DNA from: Anaerolineales bacterium
GTDB lineage: Bacteria > Chloroflexota > Anaerolineae > Anaerolineales > Villigracilaceae
NCBI GenBank assembly: GCA_030583885.1
Contig: CP129480.1
Location: 3,598,714 to 3,662,713 of the forward strand
Direction: 5' to 3'
DNA length: 64,000 nt
Of this stretch, positions 59,122-64,000 are shown one piece after another. A program made the position numbers and the translations under genes. The notes under the pieces were generated by a model. The model made no database searches. It was not told the origin of the DNA and saw only the letters and a program-made list of their open reading frames with translations. The stretch's first letter is position 1. Each line of letters begins with the position of its first letter.

Positions 59122-60606
59122 CTACCCGACCTCCACGGAAATGTTAAATGGAATCAGGGGCAGCCACTTCCACCATGCGGGGAGCAGTGTAATTTGCGGA
59201 GGTTCGCGCAATTGAAACGCCCTCATCAATTCAGCCTGCGCGCGCATGGGATCCTGTCCGCGAATGATCGAGAACACCCTGAGTTCATCGATCCTGCGAA
59301 ACGTGATCTGTGCGGCCTCCAATTCAAAGTGGGTGACACCGGAGGAATCGGTTAGCGGGTCGGCCAGCGGCTTGAAGGTCGCCCCGCCGAGTGGGGAAAA
59401 TCCCTGCGGAATGGACCCGTTCAATGTAGAGACAACCAGTTGATTCAAATCATCGTATGAAATGTACCTGGCAAAAAAGTCCACCTTCATGTTCAACGTG
59501 AGCGTTTTGCCTGCCTGCCCTTCGGGCGGGGAAAATTCATCCAGCAGGGTTTCAGTGATTTCAAAAGTATCCGTCAATAAAAGATCATCCGCGCCGATTT
59601 GTGCGCGCATTTGCATTTCAGCAGAGCGGCGTAAGGTTTCGAACAGCCTGTCGCGTAATTTGGCGCGGTCGTCATCCGTCGCGCCGATCGCCTTGGTATC
59701 CGTGCCGCCGGATGTTTCTTCCGGATTTGTCACTGAGATGGAAAGCCCGAGCGGCCCCTCCACGATCAAAACCGAGTCCGCTTCAACATTTCCCTGCGAG
59801 CCTGCATCCAACGCCTCGATTTGGATTTCCACAAACTCATCAACCCCGGCAGCCAGAAGCGTATCCTTCAAGGTGACGAAGCGCATCAGCGACTGCGTGG
59901 CAACCACCGTCCCTGCGGGAATTTCGATTTGATCCGTGGTCAGGTTCGTAAAGCGTGCGATGCCTTTCGATTTTGATTTCGGCAGCACGACCTGGCCGGT
60001 CACATCCATGGATTGCTCCGCATCCACAACGACGGATATGCTGCGGGCGGGAACACTGCCGGTAATGGATACGGATCCAATGGACAAGCTGGCATTCACT
60101 GGAATAAGGATGGATTGAGTCTGCGATACGGGATACAACGTCAGCGCCGCACGCGGGACGAACAGGCCTGCCAGCACCAAAACGGCAGTCACCCCCAGCG
60201 TGAATGTGATTACTCTTCCAAGAAGGGCTGTTCTCCAGGCAGGCTCTTTAACGTACACAGCCTCCCGCATCTGACGCAGTCCCCGGCGGGGAGGCGCAGG
60301 CATGTGCTGAGTGCGGGGCGGGGAGGCAGGCCACAGATCCTTTTGAGCCGAGGCGGATGATTTAAAAACAGGGATGCCAAGCGACTCCGCATCCCGCCTC
60401 ACCTTCGCGCGGCGGGTGACCAATCCCAACTGCGCCCCGAGTGAATCGGCATGACGCTGCAGGACTTTCAAATCCAGCAATCGCAGGGTGACTTTTTCAT
60501 ACTTGGGCCAGACCAGCAGAATGCGCGGCGTTTTCGCCCACGAAAGCCTGTCGCGGACGGAAATCAGGTCATCGTGAGATTCGAGGGTGATGATCTTGGT
60601 TTTCAA
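59122..60606 (-). CDS. Membrane protein with baseplate J-like domain
   Basis: Predicted 494 residues. The N-terminal cytoplasmic part (about 1-125) has the pattern PRILLVWPKYEK and LGLVTRRAKVRRDAESLGIPVF. One membrane helix lies at about 133-153. The outer part (about 155-494) includes a baseplate J/gp47-like segment (about 225-330: IPAGTVVATQ, QIEALDAGSQGNVEADSV, GTDTKAIGATDDDRAKLRDR). Such chromosomal proteins are frequent in Chloroflexota and are not part of a phage tail; no tail genes are near. Function unknown. The TTG start has no ribosome site and is uncertain. Confidence 0.7.
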   Translation of the reverse strand: MKTKIITLESHDDLISVRDRLSWAKTPRILLVWPKYEKVTLRLLDLKVLQRHADSLGAQLGLVTRRAKVRRDAESLGIPVFKSSASAQKDLWPASPPRTQHMPAPPRRGLRQMREAVYVKEPAWRTALLGRVITFTLGVTAVLVLAGLFVPRAALTLYPVSQTQSILIPVNASLSIGSVSITGSVPARSISVVVDAEQSMDVTGQVVLPKSKSKGIARFTNLTTDQIEIPAGTVVATQSLMRFVTLKDTLLAAGVDEFVEIQIEALDAGSQGNVEADSVLIVEGPLGLSISVTNPEETSGGTDTKAIGATDDDRAKLRDRLFETLRRSAEMQMRAQIGADDLLLTDTFEITETLLDEFSPPEGQAGKTLTLNMKVDFFARYISYDDLNQLVVSTLNGSIPQGFSPLGGATFKPLADPLTDSSGVTHFELEAAQITFRRIDELRVFSIIRGQDPMRAQAELMRAFQLREPPQITLLPAWWKWLPLIPFNISVEVG

Positions 60607-60637
60607 AGGAATATGCCACGAATGAACATAGAGTCAA

Positions 60638-61792
60638 TTATCTTGGGTTTAATTTTCTCGTCTTTTCAACAAGGCCGGGAAGTGTTTTCAATAATGATTC
60701 GATTTGTTCCGGCGTCGAGTCAATGCCGAGGGTAATTCTCAGCGAACCCAGCGACCAATCGCGGGAATAGCCGAGCGCGGTGATGACTTCGCTTGGTTCG
60801 GGGTTGCCCGTCTTGCACGCAGAGCCGGAGGAACAAGCAAAGCCGGCCGAATCAAGCATTTGCAGGAGCAGGTTGCCGTCCACATCCCTGAAGACAAATG
60901 AGGCATGATTGGGGAGACGCTGTTCAGGGTGACCCGTGAGACGCACATCGGGGATCGTTTCAAGGACGGTACCAATCATATGATCCCGCAGGGGTTTGAC
61001 ATGCGCCGTGCGGGATTCGCGCTCATCCACGGCGAGTTGCAGGGCTTCCGCAAAGCCGACGATATACGGCACATTATGCGTTCCTGCCCGCAGACTGAAT
61101 TCCTGTCCGCCGCCTGTGAGCTGAGGAACCAGTTTCGTCCCCTTGCGGACGTACAACGCACCCACGCCTTTCGGTCCGTAGAATTTATGTCCACCCAGTG
61201 ACAGCAGGTCCACGCCGAGTTTTTCCACATTCACATCCAGATACGCGACGGCCTGCACGGCATCTGTATGAAAAAGAATATTATTTTTCCTTGCAATTTC
61301 AGCCAGTTCTTGAATCGGGTTGATCGTGCCGATCTCATTATTGGCAGCCATCACCGAAGCCAGGGCTGTGTTATTGCAAACCGCCCTGTGCAATGATTCA
61401 GGCGTCACCCCGCCAAATTCGTCCACATCCAGCCATTCGAGCAGGAAGCCGTATTCTTTCTCCAATTGGATCGCAGTCTTGCTCACGGCCGGGTGCTCGG
61501 TTTTGGCGGTCAGGATCCAGCTCGCGCCGGAAGCGCTGCGTCTGCCCATCGCCGCGCCGCGCAGAGCAAGATTATCCGCTTCGGAACCGCCCGATGTGAA
61601 GACGATCTCATCCGGTTTGCAATTCAAAATAGCAGCGACTTTCTCACGGGCTTCATCCACCACGGCTTCAGCTTTTTGCCCGAAACGATGAGTGGATGAT
61701 GGATTCCCAAATAACTCGCTGAAATATGGTGTCATCGCATCCAAAACCCGCGGGTGGACCGGGGTGGTGGCGGCATAATCAAGGTAAATCAT
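60638..61792 (-). CDS. Cysteine desulfurase (NifS/IscS type)
   Basis: Predicted 384 residues from MIYLDYAATTPVHP. PLP-enzyme motifs: TSGGSEADNLAL, HTDAVQA (PLP ring Asp), SLGGHKFYGPKGVGALYV (PLP Lys) and the catalytic loop FACSSGSACKTGNPEPSEV with its reactive Cys. It removes sulfur from cysteine for Fe-S clusters and thiolated tRNA. The SSGSAC loop fits the NifS/IscS class I. No scaffold gene is adjacent. A TATAAT lies seven bases before the ATG, which suggests a leaderless transcript. Confidence 0.95.
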   Translation of the reverse strand: MIYLDYAATTPVHPRVLDAMTPYFSELFGNPSSTHRFGQKAEAVVDEAREKVAAILNCKPDEIVFTSGGSEADNLALRGAAMGRRSASGASWILTAKTEHPAVSKTAIQLEKEYGFLLEWLDVDEFGGVTPESLHRAVCNNTALASVMAANNEIGTINPIQELAEIARKNNILFHTDAVQAVAYLDVNVEKLGVDLLSLGGHKFYGPKGVGALYVRKGTKLVPQLTGGGQEFSLRAGTHNVPYIVGFAEALQLAVDERESRTAHVKPLRDHMIGTVLETIPDVRLTGHPEQRLPNHASFVFRDVDGNLLLQMLDSAGFACSSGSACKTGNPEPSEVITALGYSRDWSLGSLRITLGIDSTPEQIESLLKTLPGLVEKTRKLNPR

Positions 61793-61878
61793 GGATGGAT
61801 TATAGCAAACAATTGGCATCGAAATAAAAAGTTTGCCATTTCAGAGTGGCTGATCTCGTGGACTTGCCAAAAGATTTA

Positions 61879-61949
61879 ACCACAGAGCGCACAGAGATCA
61901 CAGGGAAAACCTCTCAAAAAACCTCTGTGGACTCCGTGATCTCTGTGGT
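61879..61949. repeat. ACCACAGAG-type inverted repeat element
   Basis: ACCACAGAGCGCACAGAGATCAC (left arm, in part) and GTGATCTCTGTGGT (right end) form an imperfect stem of about 26 bases around an A-rich loop. The sequence has the character of an interspersed intergenic repeat. It lies upstream of the DUF309 gene. Confidence 0.7.
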
Positions 61950-62058
61950 ATGGGATTTTCAGCCCATCCTTTTAGCCACTCCCTGCCATTTTGCACATAC
62001 TCTGCATGATATACTGCAAAAATACGCGAATGCAACAGATAATGAAGGCGGAAGAACG

Positions 62059-62565
62059 ATGAATGAATTGAGTTGTCATGGAGATTTGCATCCCAAAGCA
62101 ATCGAGGGAATGAAATTATTTAACGAGGGAAAATTCTTCGACGCCCACGAGGAGCTGGAAACAGCCTGGAGGGATGAGATCGGAGAAATCCGCAACCTGT
62201 ATCGAGGAATTTTACAAATTGCAGTGACCTATCTGCTCATCATGCGCGGAAATTATGAAGGTGCCATCAAAGTCCATGGGAGGAGTTTAAAGTGGCTGAC
62301 AGATTGGCCGGATGTTTGCAGGGGAATTCAGATTAAGAAATTTCGGGATGATGCTCAAGCGGTGGTGCATGAACTGGAAATGCTGGGGAGGAAGAATATC
62401 GGCAGGTTTAATAAATCCCTTTTTAAGCAAATCGTATGGGATGAAAAGAGAAAATGGATCTGCGACCGCTGCGGCAGCGAGATGCATGAAAAGAATTGCA
62501 AAATCAGCTGTCCCAATTGCGGGAATCGATTTGATTGTTCGGACTTGAATATTTATGTTGATTAA
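62059..62565 (+). CDS. DUF309 protein with C-terminal zinc ribbon
   Basis: Predicted 168 residues from the ATG at 62059. Residues about 10-80 match DUF309: EGMKLFNEGKFFDAHEELE, TAWRDE, and RNLYRGILQIAVTYLLIMRG. The His-Glu-Glu in DAHEELE is the family hallmark. The C-terminal 35 residues form a four-Cys zinc ribbon (CDRCGS, then CPNCGNRFDC), which is not part of standard DUF309. Function is unknown for DUF309; a ribbon could bind nucleic acid or protein. A weak GGAAGAAC lies upstream. Confidence 0.75.
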   Translation: MNELSCHGDLHPKAIEGMKLFNEGKFFDAHEELETAWRDEIGEIRNLYRGILQIAVTYLLIMRGNYEGAIKVHGRSLKWLTDWPDVCRGIQIKKFRDDAQAVVHELEMLGRKNIGRFNKSLFKQIVWDEKRKWICDRCGSEMHEKNCKISCPNCGNRFDCSDLNIYVD

Positions 62566-62580
62566 TTGTACTGATGAAAA

Positions 62581-62647
62581 GGCCGGGGCGACCCTTCAAT
62601 GATTATTAGCAAGGCGATTTGCTTTCGCCGGGCGGGTCGCCCCGGCC
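62581..62647. repeat. Long inverted repeat between convergent genes
   Basis: A perfect 14-base stem, GGCCGGGGCGACCC (62581-62594) with its complement (62634-62647), encloses an inner hairpin (AAGGCGA/TCGCC). It may act as a bidirectional terminator, though it lacks U-tracts, or be an interspersed repeat. Confidence 0.75.
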
Positions 62648-62661
62648 ATGCAAATTTCAGA

Positions 62662-63156
62662 TTATTCGCGGCTGCGCAGGCGATAGACCAGTGCGCTAAT
62701 TCCCCAAATTCCAAGAAGAGCAAGCAAGGCCGCCGCACCAAATGTTAGAGTGACGTGGATGCGGGTGGCGGCAAAATATCCCGCCAAACTCAAACCGATC
62801 ACCAGGGCGAGGCGCACAAAATGGGCTCGTTCCGTTTTGCCCGCATCCTGCGGACTATCCGTCATTTGCAGACGTTGGAAAAATTTCGTCAAATCCCATG
62901 CAAGCAGGGAAAAGATCACGCCAGCCAAAGCCGGCCCGGGGGATACATCCGCCCAGAGGGAAGCGAGGGAAATGACGATGATGACCGCAAATGCAAAGCC
63001 AGAGAAGCGATGCAAGCCGCGCATGAAAAGGACGATCCATGCAATCCCCAGGAGCGCAACAGTTATCGAAACGGGAATGTAATCATTTGCAGCAAGACCA
63101 TACGTCAATGCGGCAGTACTGGCGATAACGGAAATGTAAACAAAATTGCGGGTCAT
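62662..63156 (-). CDS. Hypothetical membrane protein
   Basis: Predicted 164 residues with about five hydrophobic helices (7-24, 27-45, 52-75, 79-96 and 113-155, the last probably two), and a short basic C-terminus. No family is recognised. Its ATG overlaps the stop of the DUF58 gene (ATGA), so it is translationally coupled. DUF58 proteins often sit in operons with MoxR ATPases and membrane proteins, so it may work with them. Confidence 0.7.
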   Translation of the reverse strand: MTRNFVYISVIASTAALTYGLAANDYIPVSITVALLGIAWIVLFMRGLHRFSGFAFAVIIVISLASLWADVSPGPALAGVIFSLLAWDLTKFFQRLQMTDSPQDAGKTERAHFVRLALVIGLSLAGYFAATRIHVTLTFGAAALLALLGIWGISALVYRLRSRE

Positions 63157-64000
63157 CTGTTTCCCACTCCCCGCTGAATTGCATGTAAAAATGCGGTCGG
63201 ACGGCTCAATGAAGCGCGTACCGCTTGTTCAAATGGATGCGCCACGTCCCAATTGACAACATAAATTCCCACGTGGCGCAATTCCCGCAGGAGAACCTCG
63301 CGCTGGAGTCTGGCAATGCGTGCAGCGAGCTTTATCGAAGGACTATCGCCAAGTCCGCGGGACTCGAAGGAAACAGGGTCTGGGCTGATGACCAGGAGCT
63401 GATAGCCGCGCGCGCGCAATTGAGTCAGCAGGGGGACATCTCCCCCGCTCAATGGGCTGATGAGAATGATCTGCGAATTGGGCGGAAATACTTTGCGCGG
63501 GATGATCAAGGAATTAAAATTCCGGGATTCGCCTGTTTCCGCCAGCGCGAGGTCTTGCATAATGCGCTCGCGTTGATGTTTGCCATAGCCGGGGGATGTC
63601 CATTTGTTGCGCTTGCCGTAAATGAACAAGCCAACCCGGTTTCCCTCAGAAAGCAGGGATGAAGCCACAGCCACCGAGGCGAGGACAGAATCTTCGAAGA
63701 TCGAACGTCCGCCGCCAAATTCGTTGACCTTGCGCCTGCCGTCCAGCACGATGCCAACATCCGCAACGCGTTCCTGTTCATATTCATTGGAATAGATTAC
63801 GCCGTCCTGTCTCGCGGAAACGCGCCAGTTGATGTGATGCGGCGAATCCCCAATTTGATATTCGCGCAAGCCAAAGAACTCAATTCCCGTTCCGCCTTGA
63901 TGGGCGGGTACCACGCCTGAGTACACGCGAGTCTGACGGGGCTGTATGACAATGTGTCGGACGCGGGAAACTGAGGGCAGCACAAGCAACTGCCCGCGTG
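63153..64000 (-). CDS. DUF58 domain protein, N-terminus beyond the window
   Basis: About 282 visible residues; the frame continues past base 64000. It has the DUF58 motif GTGIEFFGLREYQIGDSPHHINWRVSARQDG (in part: FFGLREYQIGD and INWRVSAR), followed by a von Willebrand A-like region (VADVGIVLDGRR, with the Asp of a MIDAS-like site, then SVAVASSLLSEGNRVGLFIYG). DUF58 proteins usually have two N-terminal membrane helices, which would lie outside the window, and partner with MoxR AAA+ ATPases. It ends in an ATGA overlap with the membrane protein gene. Confidence 0.88.
   Translation of the reverse strand, partial: RGQLLVLPSVSRVRHIVIQPRQTRVYSGVVPAHQGGTGIEFFGLREYQIGDSPHHINWRVSARQDGVIYSNEYEQERVADVGIVLDGRRKVNEFGGGRSIFEDSVLASVAVASSLLSEGNRVGLFIYGKRNKWTSPGYGKHQRERIMQDLALAETGESRNFNSLIIPRKVFPPNSQIILISPLSGGDVPLLTQLRARGYQLLVISPDPVSFESRGLGDSPSIKLAARIARLQREVLLRELRHVGIYVVNWDVAHPFEQAVRASLSRPTAFLHAIQRGVGNR

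Noticed and set aside
59122..60606. Phage or contractile injection baseplate component
   Set aside because: Only one baseplate J-like segment is present, in a single-span membrane protein among housekeeping genes; no tail, sheath or spike genes occur in the window.

Overview
The window reads as a chromosomal segment of a monoderm-like bacterium, most probably a member of the Chloroflexota (class Anaerolineae). This placement is an inference. It rests on secreted and membrane proteins with threonine/proline-rich linkers, cohesin and dockerin modules, many lipoprotein signals, a DUF1385 protein, a baseplate-J-like membrane protein and a LivKHMGF-type importer. No rRNA, tRNA or CRISPR array was seen.

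Layout. 1-485 is the tail of a PD-(D/E)XK nuclease. 586-4962 (minus) is a three-gene cohesin/dockerin surface cluster. 5300-10597 (minus) holds a phosphodiester glycosidase, a DUF1385 protein, a frameshifted M20 peptidase, a family 5 solute-binding protein and SecG. 10770-14711 (plus) carries a PHP phosphoesterase, the rpsF-ssb-rpsR operon and a parvulin-type foldase. 14763-18030 is a disturbed accessory stretch with a 22-bp tandem repeat array, a GC-rich Ser/Thr kinase flanked by two 73-bp direct repeats, a phosphotriesterase fragment and two small unknown genes.

18118-26251 (minus) is the most unusual region. It looks like a polymorphic toxin locus: a 1090-residue exported protein with Ig-like domains, a coiled coil, hydrophobic segments, seven 11-residue repeats and a variable C-terminal tip, followed by candidate immunity genes, an orphan toxin tip, and a 5'-truncated second copy of the toxin broken by an IS630-type element and point mutations. 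That second copy is followed by its own homologous immunity gene.

26338-42638 is mostly core genome: SMC, RNase III, an aldo/keto reductase, an HD hydrolase, MiaA, an acyl-CoA ligase, FtsH, a CDF transporter, exonuclease III, a receiver protein, a DUF192 protein, a LysM/M23 peptidase and a cyclic-nucleotide-binding protein. 42677-50986 is a branched-chain or related amino acid importer followed by an ornithine cyclodeaminase-like enzyme and a DAO-type FAD oxidoreductase, which suggests uptake and oxidation of an amino acid or derivative. 51104-64000 contains CinA, an M14 carboxypeptidase, an MTA/SAH deaminase fused to a CYTH domain, a glycosidase-like lipoprotein, MltG, RuvX, a baseplate-J-like protein, a cysteine desulfurase, a DUF309-zinc ribbon protein and a DUF58 protein cut by the window end. 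Interspersed palindromic repeats mark several intergenic gaps in this last third.
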